Source of the DNA: Struthio camelus
Taxonomy: Eukaryota > Chordata > Aves > Struthioniformes > Struthionidae
Length of the DNA stretch: 64,000 bases
Assembly (NCBI RefSeq): GCF_040807025.1
Contig: NC_090964.1
Span: 11,122,214 to 11,186,213, forward strand
Direction: 5' to 3'
Position 1 is the stretch's first letter. Every line of letters starts with the position of its first letter. A program made the translations under genes and the position numbers. Of this stretch, positions 34,301 to 48,800 are shown piece by piece. Below the pieces are notes generated by a model. The model ran no database searches, was not told the origin of the DNA, and worked only from the letters and a program-made list of their open reading frames with translations.

Positions 34301-34970
34301 TTTCCCTTCCAGCCATGTTGCACGCGAAGAACAGACTTTTCTGCGGTCAAAACCATGCAAAAAGGTTCCCCAGTGCAGCTCCATCCCACAGAAAGCAACC
34401 TGGAGGGGACAGGGACAAAGTCCCAATTGCACCAGTTGGCTTTGCCATTCCCCACAGGAGCCCCAGATTTTCCTCAGGGTATGGAGCTCACCTGCTATGA
34501 CAAGAGGGTGCTGGGTGCAGAAGCGCAGAGCCAAGGCGTAGAGCAGCAGGCCTGGAACAGAGGAGAGATGACCAAGACCACCACATCCGCTGCCTGCTTT
34601 ACTCAGAGCCTGAAGAGCCTCCTCAGCAGCTAGGTCGGCTCAGCATGAAACGCCAAAGCCTGCCCCACCAGCATCTCTGGAGCAAGGCCATGACTCATTC
34701 CCCGCAGGGAAGGCAGCAGACAGCCCCACAGACACGCTCGAGATCAGGGACCCTGTGCTGGCCACAAGGAACCAGCCCTGCCACAGAGGCAGCAGCAGAG
34801 AAGGGCTGCCCAAGGCCCCGGCTGACCCACAATGCCCCCTCGCCTCCAGAGAGGCCTCTGGCACAGTACAAGGGAGTCCTTACCCCCAGCAGGGAGACCC
34901 CAGCTTTCCCTCCTGGAGCGGAGCCACTGTTACCTCGAATGGGGAGGATGAGGCGTCCACAGCCTGCCAT
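31354..34970 (-). CDS. Unnamed two-domain Ly6/uPAR-like GPI-anchored glycoprotein
   Basis: Eight coding exons with GT-AG junctions: 34934-34970, 34492-34551, 33797-34008, 33433-33531, 33053-33206, 32463-32539, 31737-31832, 31354-31614. They sum to 996 nt in frame (331 aa). Order: signal peptide (1-32, MAGCGRLILPIRG then LLLYALAL); nine NSSVAS repeats (39-92); LU module 1 (about 104-187, from LTCQSFHC to CCDSPLCLQLN); Thr-rich linker (188-213, TTTTTTT); LU module 2 (about 214-292, from KLCATFSC to CCPATPKASC); GPI signal (candidate omega site near VNGAE, then LAPLLRLMACGMVFLL). Each module has 12 cysteines and is split over two exons after a conserved Cys-Glu, as in LU genes. It is probably an extracellular, lipid-anchored protein. 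Ligand and role are unknown. I recall no human gene at this position, so it may be a lineage-specific relative of uPAR/LYPD/CD177-type proteins. Confidence 0.85.
32485..32506 (-). repeat. (ACC)n run encoding poly-Thr in the LU linker
   Basis: A GTG triplet run on the plus strand encodes about seven consecutive Thr in the linker between the two LU modules. It is likely an O-glycosylated stalk. Confidence 0.85.
33835..33996 (-). repeat. Coding 18-bp minisatellite, nine perfect copies
   Basis: Nine tandem copies of an 18-bp unit (GGAGGCCACAGAGGAGTT on the plus strand) encode NSSVAS on the minus strand, the last copy ending in Pro. The copies look identical at DNA level, suggesting recent expansion. 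Each adds one N-X-S glycosylation sequon. Confidence 0.97.
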
Positions 34971-35003
34971 CTTCAGCCGCCGGCGACCTCACCCTGGTAG
35001 GAC
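34971..35003 (-). other. 5' UTR part of the LU/GPI gene first coding exon
   Basis: On the minus strand a pyrimidine-rich acceptor (CTCTCTTCCAG) precedes 33 bases of leader ending GAAGATGG, a favourable start context. At least one further 5' noncoding exon must therefore lie upstream. I could not place it. Confidence 0.6.
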
Positions 35004-38000
35004 CTGGAAGAGAGAGGCACAGTCAGAGCCAGTTGGGAAGAGGGGACAGTCCCACTCCAGCGCTCATTGCTGCGGTCGCAGCAGCACATGCTCCTGGTGT
35101 CTGCCAGGCGCACAGCTCGGGGTAGAGGGGGAACAGGGAGACAAGGTGACAGAAACAAAATCAGAACATGCTACAGAAAAGACTTTTCCTGTTGTGGCTT
35201 TTTGGAAGAGACCTTTCTCCTAGGAAATCCTACAGCCTTATTGCAGACTCCAGTAGGCACCAGAAAAATCCCTGTTTGTGTTCAGCACTTCATTTTTGGT
35301 CCCTGTGGTGGCAGAACATGCTTTCCAGGAAGGAAAAAGTGCCTGGCCAGTAACAACACCCACAAATAGCATCTGTGAAAACTGTAATCCAGGTCTTTTC
35401 AACAGGCACTCAATCGAGAAATCATGTAACATGTAAATAAACAAATCCTTTGGTACTTCCTGGAGCCATTTTGCAGAGAATTTAACATCTTCCTGTGGTG
35501 TCCAGGCACATAGTCTCTCTCTTTTTTGGAATTTGGGAGCTGCGGAGGGATAGTTCCTCCATGGTTGCCAGCTCCTGGCACCAGTAACACTCACTCCTGG
35601 CCACAGATCCTGTCCAGTGACGCGTGGAGAGGTTCTGACCCCCAAGCCCAGCAGCTGCAGAAGTGCAGGGAACCTCACCAGCCCAGCTCAGCTCTGGTGA
35701 GAGGGGCAGAGCAGCTTCAAAGCATGCCATACGCTCCAACAAGTGCTGTTACTGTGCTTACCTGGAGTCTGGGGAGCGACAATTAGGCTGTTTCAGCCAC
35801 AGCTGCAGCAGGAGGCAGTTTAACAAGCACAGAGGGAGCCCGGGAGCCGCCTACCCCAGGACTCTCAGATCCCCGAGCTGCGCAACACACTGCTGGTCAG
35901 CACATCCATGTGTCCCAGGGTTGAAACGTCCGCACCAGCGGCACTGGGTGTCCATCTCCCGAGGGGAGCTGCAAACTACAAGTTACAGCCGCCTCCAGGA
36001 AGCAGGGCTGGGCCCCTTGGGGCATGTCCAGATGCACCTGACCTGGCAGCTTCTCCAGCGCAGTCATCTCTCCTGCAACGCAGCCAAGCGCACTTCTCCA
36101 GCACTAGCTCTCGTGCCAGCAGCAGCTCACCCAGGGCAAGACTGCTAGCGCAGCTGCTCCTGCTGAGCAGGGAGCGCCTGTTCTTCCACCTGGGGCATTT
36201 GTGCTCCAGCTGCGCAAGAGGCCAGGAGCCCCTCTGCAGAGCAAGGCTCCAAGCACCTTCAGGGGAGAGGACACATACGCTGGATGTTCATCCTGGCTCA
36301 CGCCAGTGCTACGACTGTGCCAAATGCTGCCCTCAGGCCCAGCCAGCCAGGCTGCGCTCCACAGTCAGCCATGGCAGGACGCAGGGAGCGGCCGCCGTGG
36401 AGGGGCTGGGCAGGCACCCCAGCGTCCTCACTGTTCTCTGGTCTTGTGCTGTGCCATAGGGGTCTGCGCTACACCTTGTACGTGAGCCCGCAGGGCCACA
36501 GCACAGCGCTGAGCCCACAGCAACACGTTTACAGGAGAGGTTGTTCAGCCAAGCCGGCTCAGACCCAGAATGGCCACACAACCAGCTGAATCGCTCCTTC
36601 CCTGTGATGCTCTCCAAAACCAGCGAGGCTGCACAGCAACCTGCCGCTGGCAGGCCCAGGGGCACGGCACGGCTCCTCGCAAATGAGAGCTCCCCTGGGA
36701 AGCCACACGCTCTGGTTGGTGTGGTAACCCTCTGCTGGGTCCTCACAGCTAATACACAGAGCTGCAAACAGGGGCCGAGAGCACGAAAGCACGCTCGTTA
36801 CTGGTGCTGTTCAGCACCACACGGCAGCTTGCTGCTGCCATTACAAATTAAGAGGTGACCTGCTGGCTGCAGCACTTGTCACAGGAGGACCCTTCCCCAC
36901 CACCCGGAGTGGCACCTCAGAGCTTAGGGCAGCTGCAGAGACCCTGCACAGCAGTTCTTACTGTGGATGAATAAAGTCTGGCATGAAAAATGCCCATTTC
37001 CAAACACGCCTCTGGAACAGACCCTCAGGACTTGGCAAAGAGCAACACACAGGCCTATTAGTTCTGGCACACAACTCACGTGGAACATAAACAGGAACAT
37101 TTACAGCTAAAGTAGCTTTCCCTAGCGAGAGGTGGAAACGTTCCGGATCATAAAGAGCCATGTCACTGCCAATGTTCAAATATTTTGATTAACTCACAAT
37201 AAATAGCCACATACTTCTCACCTTTCCCTCCCCATGCTCCTCTCCCTGCCCGCCCCGACCACAGCACGTCAGCCGGCGACAATGGCTCATACATGGCTTT
37301 CACACGGACGATCGATTCCCACCCGCCCAGCCTCCACACTGCATGCCTCCGGCCACAAACAGCTCCGTACGTGGAGTGAGCACAGAAACCATGCAGCACA
37401 GCTGGGAAAGTAATACAGGTCAGCAAGCTGGGGCAGAAGGCAGGTCTGCCATGGCATCTGCTGACCCTCATTAACAGCTGCCTGGCAAAGCTACCACAGC
37501 AGCTTGCTCCCAGGGGTGGGCCCAGGAGCCACCGCTCTTTCGCAGCGGGCTTTTGCTAACTGGATTTGTGAGAAGGCCTCAGGTCGGAGCAGGTTCAACG
37601 GACAGAGGTTTTCTACTCTAAAGCCCCTAGTTACATTCTCGCATGTGTCTCCACACTGCTGTCCAGTCCCACGCCCGAAGCGTCTCAGCACACAGCCCTG
37701 GCACTCGCCCTCATGGTTTGGGAAGTTCTATTCTATTTGGCACTTCTCGTAACACTCAGCCCTCTATCACGGGTAAATCTCTGCTTTCATTCAGAACAAA
37801 CACCTACCTGTGTAGCTAGGGAAACAGTGAAGATGTGACTCCAAACAGGTCCCAAGGCAAAGCAGAATGAAAACACTCCCTCCTTTCTTAGGACTTAGGC
37901 CCGGCTAACATTCCCTGAGGACTTGGAGTGGCTGAAACATGTGTAGTGGCCACTGAGGGGGTTCATCCAGCATGAACGAGAAAGCTGTACGGACTGGTGT

Positions 38001-39619
38001 CTCTCCCACCTTCCCGACGAGGGCAGCCGTCCCACCTGGGACAGGTTTGCACATTCCTGAGATGGAGATTCCCTGCAGACTGGAGAACCCCACTGGAAAG
38101 CCCAAAAGCCTGGGGAGAGCTCGACCTCTTCCCCTTGGACTGTGCTGAGCCAGGTGGCACAGCCTCAGCAGAGCAATCAGCCCGAGCTCTCCTGGCCGCT
38201 CCTGTACCTTGCGTGAGCAAGATGGGAGCTAAAGCCATGTTACCTCTGCTGTTTCCCCATGGCCACTACAGACTGAGCAGCTCTTACACAGTGAGGTGCT
38301 GCTCCAACACAGCCAGACCAAGCTCCAGGACAGGCTAGGAACAACCACCACCAGACACAGCCTCCTCCTAAGCAAAGCAGCTTTCTCCAAAAGCTGGGAA
38401 AGGAAACAGGCCATGGCGTTGACTCACCCTGTCTGCTCTGCGAAGCCCTGGTACACCAGCGACGGCCTGCAGCTGCTGCTACGAGTGGAGCGCCTACTGA
38501 ACACCGACAGCTGCTGCAGGTACCTGCAGCATCGTCTGCCACTCTGGTGCCAGCAACGAGCTCCACCCCTGCCAACCACCAGCTATGCAAACCATCACCC
38601 AGGGAGAGGTGTTTGTTACCTGCTGCTCCACTGGATTCAGAGATGCAAATGGCCCTGCAGAGCGACACAGAGAAAGTTGGGTTTTTTTTTTCCCTCCTCC
38701 AACCTGTTCCAAACCCTAGTGAAAAGCATCTTCACAAAGGTGAGGCTGAAACTGGAATGCCTCCCTGTATTAACAGCCTTTCACATCTGCTGCCCATAAA
38801 TATCTAAATTGTGAAGTTCCCCACACTCACTGCAGAGGGAAGATATAGCTGGATTTCTTGTCATAAGCAACTTTCAAACTGCAGTCCAACATCAATATTT
38901 GATCCTCAATGCATCTAGGGTCACAAACCAAGTAACTAAAGCAAGAAAAAACACCAAAAGCCTATATACAAGCTAACAACAGGAAATTCCAACTTTCTAA
39001 CTGCTCACATAAGGGAAAAACTAGATATTTTCAATTTCAAAAAGGAAAAAAAACCTCCTGGAAATGCCTCTTTTGCCTCCGTCTCCTAAGATTTGAGTAA
39101 TCTCTGGTGGAAATCTTCCCATTACCAGCTAACAGAGACTTTTTCATAGCAGATTATATTTAACTAGAGCCAGTACCAGAGCTCAGATGAAACTCTGAAA
39201 ACATTTATCCATTTTTGGTAGATGCCATCGGTTTTGACTGCATAGATAAAAGCCTCCTATAAAACTGATAAGAGCTAGACACACACAGAGCCCTGGAAAT
39301 CACTTCCTGACATCCCACTAATGTCTTTTACTTTACTGCAGTTTCCTCATGTAAAGGAAAAAACAAAGGTTCCCATGATAGAGCAGCTTAACTCCAGTCC
39401 TGTGGGACAACTAGGACCATTATTCATTATAAGCACAGAATTTTCATATGTGCTTTAAAATAAGGTCAATCCTCACCATAAAAATGTATATCAAAACTGA
39501 AATAAGAGAGAAGCAATTGTTTCTGACAATTCAAACGGTGCAAAAAGCTTTTAAAAAATGCCATAACCAGGTTAATCTCTTATTTTCAACATACAAAAGG
39601 AGACAAATTCCTCGGTACT
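35004..39619. other. Intergenic or 5' region upstream of the LU/GPI gene
   Basis: This is moderately GC-rich DNA between the LU gene and the 3' end of SF3A3. It must hold the LU gene promoter and noncoding exon, but I cannot place them. None of the open frames resembles a known protein. Confidence 0.6.
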
Positions 39620-39849
39620 TCCTAAATTAAAATCAGTTTATTTTTCACCTTTTTTTCAAATATAAAATAACATAAGTTTTAAGCTATCACAAGTATGCTT
39701 TTCACAAGGGGCTTACTAGAAAGTGATTCTATAAAGTATCCTTGAAATCTCTACTCATGCAAAATAGAAAATACAGAAAATGAAGAAGTCAGAGCTGCTG
39801 ACACTTCTCCACTCGATTTTCAGATGTGAAATCCTTTGCTTGGGAAAAG
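39620..39849 (-). terminator. SF3A3: SF3A3 3' UTR and poly(A) signal
   Basis: The stop codon is at 39850-39852 and a minus-strand AATAAA lies at 39637-39642. The 3' UTR is about 220 nt with an inferred end near 39620. Confidence 0.75.
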
Positions 39850-42800
39850 TTACAGCAGCCCTTGACGCTTCAAGTCTTCATAGGTCTTTTTATTCACCAC
39901 ATTCCCACTGGAATCCTCATATTCCTCCTAGAATGGAATGAACAGTTTAGAGGTACTTGGACACAGTCTGGTTCAGGTTATACCACAGCATTTGAATTTT
40001 AGTTCCAGCAGTTTCTACTCAACAGGATCTTCCCAACGAGAACCTCTCCACATGAAGGTATACAGTAGCTCTACCAGCAGGCTACATGAGAGGAGCTAAT
40101 CTTAGCAATTAAGGGTGGTACAGGAGCATGAAACACTTCTACACCTCCTTATCTATCACGACTTATCCAGACTTAGAATGGTATCACAGGCTACACTTCT
40201 CACTGCTCTCCAGAGCCTTCTGTTATCCAGCCCTCTGCATACTAGTGAAAAATGTTTCAAGTCAGAAGTTTAAGAAAAGGTGCTAGTGTAAGTAAACACA
40301 CCCCTCAGAACAAACAGTTCCTCTTCCTTCTCACGAAACAAAGAGGACTTCGATATTACAGAGCAATGTATTAAAAGACACATAGACAAAGGGCTCAATC
40401 TGTCCTCTGACGACTACTTTCCAGTGCAGCTTATGAAGTGCTTTTCAAACACCATCACTAACAGGAGCTGTGCAACCAGCAGTGTAGGTTCCTACTTAGC
40501 CCTCCAGCATGCATGGGATTCTTCTAGAAATTCTTTTGCCAGACCCAGACAGCTCATGCAAGGTAAATGGGGGTTCCCAAGTACAAGAGACTAGAAATAT
40601 TCAAATGCCTCTAGAAACATCTCACCTCCGTATCGGGCTGCCATCTCTCTGAAGCTTTCTGTTGTTTCAGCTTTGCCCACACTGTAAAGACAAAGTCATA
40701 CAGGATCTGAATGCCATTTCCCTTGAAAAATTAGCTTTTAACCTAGAGAAATATGCACAGCATTTTATTTCTTAAATATTCTTCATCACTTCAGCAATTC
40801 AGGAAAGTATCTACTATCCATCAGAAAAGTATCATCCCTCTGTTCAGTCTAGCAACGTTGCCTGGTGAAAGGCGCAAAATTAAAGCAAAGAAGGCTTTAA
40901 AGTGGACATTCAGGATAGGACAGAAGAGACAAAGATTCAAAAACAGTACTTCAGGGATCCAGCTCCAAAGGAAATAGGGTGACAATACCTTATCTGGGAA
41001 ATTGAGATTTTCCCTGCATGGCTTCTTCCAGGCAAGAATCGTTTTTTCTCCAGGAACCATAACCTAAAGCTGTTAGCCTAAGTGGGGCAGGTTCAAAAAA
41101 CAACATCTGCAGGGGTGCCCTCCTCAAGATACCAGGACAGACTGGCTGTATCAAATCATAATCGCTGGAAGTCCTAAGTACTGTAGGCTTCAAAAATCTC
41201 CCTATAGGTTCTACCCTTTCTGAAGGTTTTTCTGGCATCCCCAGGAAGATGGTGATGCACACCAATGAAAAGTTATATACATGTTGGGACCATGTAGACA
41301 CCCTCTGTCTGAAGAAATGCTGTCCCATTACACTTGGCTGAGATTCCATACATGAAGCATCACAGACAAAACAGTTTGCAGTGAATAAACACTTTGCTGG
41401 CAGTCCTAACAAGCGTCTGCTCCTACAGGTATCCAAGGAGAAAAAAGCCACTCCCTTGAAAGAGCAAGAAGGGATGGTCCAAGGAAGGCTCATCCCACAC
41501 ACACTCTGCTTCTCACACTCTTTCACAAAATTAGTCTCTGGCCACAGGAGTAAGAAATTTTTTGGCTAGAGCTAATACGGTCATTCTTATGCAACATGTT
41601 CCCTGTTCTGTGCAAAGAAACGCCATGACTGCTTACATGAGACAGCATCCTCGATCTGTGTGACGTTGGCAAAATGCGCAGTGTTGGGAATGCCCAGGCA
41701 CCTCATTCCATGAGCATGTCGCCATTCCTGAGGAGCAGAGGAAAGAGATCAGCGTATGCGAGGGAATGCCATTTTATCCACAATGTCAGAGACTAAACAG
41801 AAGTATTAAAATCTGGACAGGATAAAGCAAACACTACCAAAATACAAAACTACTCATCCTAAAAAGCACTATAAAAATAAAAATATGAAAAAAACTAGTA
41901 ATAATATTTTTTCCTGTGTTTTAGACAGTAACAACACACCGGCAGCCAGTGGGTGCTCTGCACCAATCAGATCTGGGCATTGGAATCAGAGTTCAGACAA
42001 GAGGGGATCCTACAGAAATTGGCAGAAGAGATCTTAGTAGAATAATTTACAGTTCCAGCAGCATGGCCCAGCAGCATCAGCCCAGACCCACATTTTCAAA
42101 TGGTAGAAGTGCCCCTCAGACACTTCGGCAGTTTATTAGTTACTTACTATCAAGACTATTTGAAAGTTCCACTGATGTTTCTGTAGTAAAACCTTACTTA
42201 CTGCAAAGTGACGCTGAAAAGCTTTGGGCCCTCGGTAGGTGTAGTTACCACAAATCTCACAATTGTAGTTGATGTTCAAACCATGTAATTTATACAACCA
42301 GTAAGGGATTGGCTGACAAGGAAAAAGAAACACAGATTATGCCAAATGGCAAGGCAGGTTCAAATAGAAGAGCAGTGTGGATTCAGTGAAACCTCCTCCC
42401 ACCTCTCCAGAGCAATCAACCTCAATTACCTTGCCATCCCAACCAAGAGGCAAATTTTTAGGATTATAAATGATTTCATTTTCTTCATCTTCACTCTCAC
42501 TCTCACTAATCTGCTCTTCTTCCTCCTCCTCTCTCTCTTCCCCTGTCCGTGCTTGCTTACGCTGCACATTCTCGTGAGTAAGGTGTCTCTGTTCCTAGAA
42601 GGCAGGAAAAGAGAAGGAAACGTTCACACAACATGATACCAACAAAACAAGCGCAAACTCTTGCGGCACAAAACACTTCCTCAACATATAGAGGGATAGA
42701 AATTAAAAAAGTACTACACGGAGAACTCTCCTTTTTACTTAGCCCAATAACCTAAAACCCAAGAGATTTTAGTACAATATTTCTTACTTCAAGAGAATCA

Positions 42801-45800
42801 AAAACTTGCAGTACTATATGTGCTTCCAAGATGACAAGCTAAAGACAACAGCCTCCCTAATAAATCAACCAAAAACTGATGCAAGGATTTAAGGCAATTA
42901 TCACAGCAGAACAAGCAAAGGTTTGCAGTACCCTGTAGCTTAGGTATAGAATAGAATCTCTCCACATGGAAATCCTCTACATTGATGTGGTGGCTAGAAG
43001 GAGCGGAAAAAAAAGGATTTCCCACTTGAATCTGTAGCCTTCATATAAAAGCCTGCTGAATAACTAGCTAATGGAAAAATAACCTTAAGTCAACAGAGAT
43101 CTACTTACCGATAGGGAGGAAAACAAAAAAAGTGCTATCTGTTAACATGTGATCTTAAAACATTATGACTCTGGACATTTTATATATATATATGTATATT
43201 TTATATATGTATGTATATTTTCTGGATACACTGTCTATGAAAGCACCAAAGATGTGAATGACCTTCCAGTCACTACCTGACAGCTCTGTAACAAAAAAAG
43301 CTCCAAAACAAAATAAAATCCTTACCCCAAGAACTTCTACATACTCATATATCTGAGCTTCCAGGAACGCAAGATCTTTATTCCTTTCAGTGTCTCTGGA
43401 AATAGATAAAGAAACTTAATGAAGTCCATTCCAGAACTGCAAACACTATGTAAATACTGACCTCTTAAGGACGCGTTTGACTTGTAGATAGCAAACAAAC
43501 AAAAAAAAAAGAGAGAAAAAAGAAAAAAAAATCAGAAACAAATACCAAACAGCTCATATAAACAAAACTGCACATACACAAACCATTCAGCTCCAATATC
43601 TTCTGTTTGGTTCAGGATCATTTGGCCCAACATGAAGGGCTTCTTACACACCAGGAATATCTCTGTCATAACTATACAGAGGTGATGTTTACAGAATAAC
43701 TTCTCATCCAAGTGAAGGGAACGATTCCAACCTGAGAATGACCTTTAAGAACTCACCTTTTGCTTCCTTTTGTCTTTGGATTCTTGGCAAACAAGGAAGG
43801 ATCAAGTGCCTCTAGGGATTTGCCTTTAGTACTAAAAAGTCTCTGAGCACGCTCTTCCAGAGTCCTATGGAGAAGTAGGGAGGAGGTTAGTCCAGAACAC
43901 AGATTTATATGTCAAAAGAATTATTTGAATTCATGCAACAAAACTATAAACTGAGCTTTTAAGAGGTCATGAAATTTCATATGAAAACCATTGAGAATGT
44001 TTCCCATTAAGGAGTCTGACTTGGTTAAGTCCTTATATCAAACATCTTTGTCTCCATTCTTTAGGACAAATTCTTCTATATATGAGACTTCAGTACATTG
44101 TATGCTTCAAAGCCTAGTACCTTAGCAGAACCCCTTAATTGATTCTCAATGTTTTGTGTTTTCAAACTTCATTAAAATAATCCTTGTACAACAGAGAAGA
44201 TAGAACAAGTAACCCATAAAGGAACGCAAGACAAAAAAAAAAAAAAATCAAAAAGGAACTATAAAAAGACTGCATCTTACCCGCCACATTTCAGACCCAG
44301 GGCCAACAAAGCTGATTTTAATCTATCCAGTCCGAGGGAGGCCAATTCCTGTTTAGTTAAAAAAAAAAAAAAAATCACAATAAGAGAGGAGCTATTAAGC
44401 AAATACTATGTGGGTGTATATTAATTTTAGTCATTAAAAACAACTAACAGCATTCGCCAAAGGACTGTCGACAAAGACGGGCTCCTCCTCCTCACTGAAA
44501 TGCAATCTGTGACAAGTCTAACTAGAGATTTCATGTTACATCCCTCTAATGGAGGAAAGTAAGTCATCTGCGTAAGCAAAGTCTTATCTAGAGCAGAGAG
44601 CCAGACATGAAAGGCCAGCAAGCAAAATTCTGAAGAGACACAAAGTGCCAAAGTTCCACCTGTTCAAAATTTAGCGCTATGTGCAGAGTACTGAAAACAT
44701 ACCTCCCAAGAGGAAAATGCTGAGAGATCCAGGTGGGCTCCAGCATGAGTGAGCGCACTGCTGGTCTCTTTCTGCCAAGAAAAGCCACGTACAAGATCTT
44801 TTGAGACATCATGTAACACTTCAAGCAATATAATTCCCTAGCCTCAAGAAAAGCAATTCATTTCATAAACAGAAAAATTCTATCACTGAACTGAGCAACG
44901 GAGTACAGAAAAGATTCCAAATAAGCAGACCTTAACCAAGGTACAAGTTAGTATCAAATTGCATCTTTGTGATGTGGAGCTACGCACCAGGTACACCTTT
45001 CTACATCATCCTGTGATGACTTTATGCAGATGGTTCACAGAAAACACATCACAAATATAGAAGGATTCACATGTGCTTAATGCTTGCTCACCGGCCAGCC
45101 AGGGAACGTTCCATTCTCCCACTTCTTCTCAAACTCCGTCTGAATTTTCCCAAAAAGTTCATTCTGGTCCAGTAATGGTTTCACACGATCCGTGTAATCC
45201 TGCAGGTACTCAAGAAGCATCTCAAGGTACCTGGCAGGGTAATCACGAGCACAGACAATTCAATATCAAAGTCTTACATTTTTCTCTAATCACATCTTTG
45301 GAAAACAATTGCATCAGGTACTCCAAAGGGAAGATATCAAGTTTATGACAGTTTTTGACATGATTTCCAGATGCAACAGTCATATGGATAGAATAAGATC
45401 CCTTTACAGAATAAGATCCCAATGGCTTTCCACGCTTTTGTTTTACTGCATGTTTTCTCAGGGCTCAGACACATGATCGAGTTACTACACCTCAGTAACC
45501 TAACTTACACCAGCTAAGCCTGACAGCTAACTATATTCTCAGTAGTTGTGCACTTAAGAAGTAAATTCCTTCTGATCAAGTGTCATATATGAAGCAGGTA
45601 GGCAAAAAGGCTCACCTCTTATATTCAGCATTTTTCCTCTCTTTGGGAATATCGAAGAGTTGGTCAAATGTGGATAAGTAAGTAATATAATCCAGTTTCT
45701 AAGAACAAAAACGTTTGAGTCAGACTTTATACACCGGCAGCCAAATTAACATCCAGTTTCCATTTATCAGACCAGAAGAAAAGCACGAGCTCATGCCTTT

Positions 45801-48800
45801 ATGCTGGAGTGCACAGGGCCGGTGGTCTCTGCGCTCTTTCTAACACCTTGCCTTAGACACCAACCTGGTAGCAGAAGACAGAGCCTTTTTATAAGGCCAT
45901 TGTTTATATTCACGTTAGAGAGAAGATATAAATTGAAGGGAATGAAAGAGAAGAATCACAAAGCAAGCATTTAGAATTCAAACGTTGCCAAGCTGTAAGT
46001 GCAACAAAGTGACTTTGTAATAGGGATTTGAAAATAAACTACTCAATGTAAAACAAACAAACAAACAATATAAACAAACAAACAAACAAACCCACACCCT
46101 AAGCGCTGAAGAATGGAAACACTGTCATGTCTGCAGACTCGTGTAGCCACTTACCTCTGATGATTTTAGATTAATGTATTTGAGATAACAATCGTGCAGA
46201 TCTAAGTACCGTCCGTACCCTTCCTCATCTGTGAACTCCACTAGATCTACGGAAGAGATTATGAAGAGCTTTATTATGAGCTTAAGCTTCCTGATTTATC
46301 ATACATACATGCTAGAATTTGAAAAGGATTAACTGTGGATTAATTTATGCTTAAACAAGATGTCTATGATGCAAGAGGCATCCTCAGTGATGAGATACCT
46401 GGCTGCTTCTCTACGTAAATATACTAGAACATTCCCCAAGAGAAGCAGCGCTACTGTGGAACCTTCCAGGGTGGCTCCAGTTCAGAAGGAATTAAATGAA
46501 ATAAGAACAATTCTCTGAAGTAATTTAGTAAAAGGAAAGTAGAATTCTAAAACATGCAAGACAGACCCTATAGTTCATTAAATAACTCCTCTCAAGTAAG
46601 CATAACTTTTTTACTTAAATTAGCCTCAGAATAAAACTACAGACTTACTTTGCGCCTCTTCACTTGGGTTGTCTCTGGCCTTCAGCAGCTCCTCAAACTC
46701 CACTGACATTGGAACACAGATCTTCAAAAACAGACAGAAGTTTCAGATAAAAGATTACTTCAGCTAATGTCCCAGGACGGTCAATATGAAATCACAGTAG
46801 CAAACCTCATAACTGAAAAGGCATCCAGCGCACAGTCTATGAAAATCTTGTTCCAAATCCTAGTTCCCCATACAATAGAGGAAAACAAAACCAAAAACTC
46901 CAGCTCCCTACTGATTCTGGGTACTTGGTTCCCCTTGGATAATGTTTACTCATACCACTCAGCAACCCTGCCTGCACATATACGTGCAGTATATCTGAGA
47001 TTTTAAATAGCAGAGGGTGACTCTCCTTGCTACTGAGGGCAGAAAAGCCAACATCTGAGGTGTCTGCAGTTCAGTGCAGAGACTGGAGGGACAGAACAGC
47101 AAACAACTTTACAATGTGACGGCAGAGAAATTCCTTTGCCTTTCCCACATTTATCCAAACTAATTCTGAGTGCAGAAGAGAGGTCCTGAACTCATCAGCG
47201 CAGGCCAGCATTTCCTCACCATTACTTTTGCAAAGAAGAAAAGACACTACCCTTTAATCTGACGTTAGGCAGCATGAGAAAGACGAGACTGAATGCCAGC
47301 TCAGCAGCAGAGTGTTCCTAAACTAATACACAGCACCCAGAGAACACGGTTAGCATCTTGCATTTTTTCCTATTGTCGCAGCGCTCATAGCTTACATACA
47401 GCCTCTGAAGCACCATCTACCTTTAGATGTTTTCTTTTCCCAAGTGACATTTTAGTACTTGTCACTAAACCTTACTTTGTTGTAAATTATGTATTAAGGT
47501 AACTAAATTGAACAAAACAAATTCTGCTTATTGTAGGGATGAAGCCCAGCAGACCACAAGTCACCTGTTCTTATGAAGTAGATGATTATTTACCTCATTT
47601 GGGTGCTTCCGATGAAATTCTTTAATCTGTTTTAGTCTGTTGTAGAATTCTGCAAATTCATTTGGTCCTGAGATGGCACTGAGTTCTTCTTTTCGTAAGC
47701 TATAAGTTCATAAAAAAAGATTACAACAGGGAAGTCTGTAACGTGTTTGTGCCAATATAGTCTTTCTTCGTGTTTAGTACTGCATTTCAGTTACACAATG
47801 TTCCAGTAAGACTGACTGCATAGCAGGAGATGTTTGGTGGCCTCAGACAGTTATACATGCATTTCACAGGCTTATACTTTAAGACTGCAGGTCATGTCTC
47901 CTATTGAAAATGCAGTAGTCTCCACTTAGCAAGGTTCAAAGTGGCTCAAGGGCCTCCCCCAGTGACTTAAACCAGGAAAGTGACAAAACATGTATATTGT
48001 TCCACATGAAGATATTCGGCATGAAATCTGGGCGCTGCTCTAGGCACTGCCAGGTTTAGTCTCCAAAACCTGATCAATGTTCTCAAATACCAGCATTATT
48101 TCCTGAATATTTAAAATACACTTAAAAGCCCCTCCAGGTTCCTAGGTAAAACGCATCCAGCAGACATTGAGGCAGATGCAGTACCAGAAGAAGTGTCTGT
48201 ACAAGCCCTTACCCGTCCTTGTCATCATACAGGTCCCTCAGGTTGCCGCTCACTTCCATATACCTCTGAAAAACACAACAAAGCCCAAAATGCCACAGGG
48301 GAACGTTAATAGCCACCCAGACCCACTGTTTCCTGGCTGCTCTGGCAATGACAGGCAGCGGCCCATTCCCACGTCGCTCCAGGGGGCTCAGAGCGCCAGC
48401 AGCAGCCCAGCCCCGCCCCGGTTCTGGCACTCACGTCCTGCATGGCCCGCGTCCGGTGGTCGGAGTTGATCTGGTCACGGAGCTGCGCGCAGAGGAGCAC
48501 GGTTAGTGCGGACCAGGCCTGGCCTGGCCCCGGCCCTGGCCTCTGCCCCCCTGCCCCTCGACCCCGGCCCCAGCCACGGCCCCGGCCTCTCCCCCCAGCC
48601 CCAGCCCCAGCCCCGGCCCCGGCCCCAGCCCCAGCCCCGGCCCCGGCCTCTGCCCGCCGGCCCCCCGGCCTCTGCCCCCCAGCCCCGGCCTCTGCCCGCC
48701 GGCCCCCCGGCCTCTGCCCGCCGGCCCCCCGGCCTCTGCCCCCCGGCCCCCCGGCCTCTGCCCGCCGGCCCCCCGGCCTCTGCCCGCCGGCCCCCCGGCC

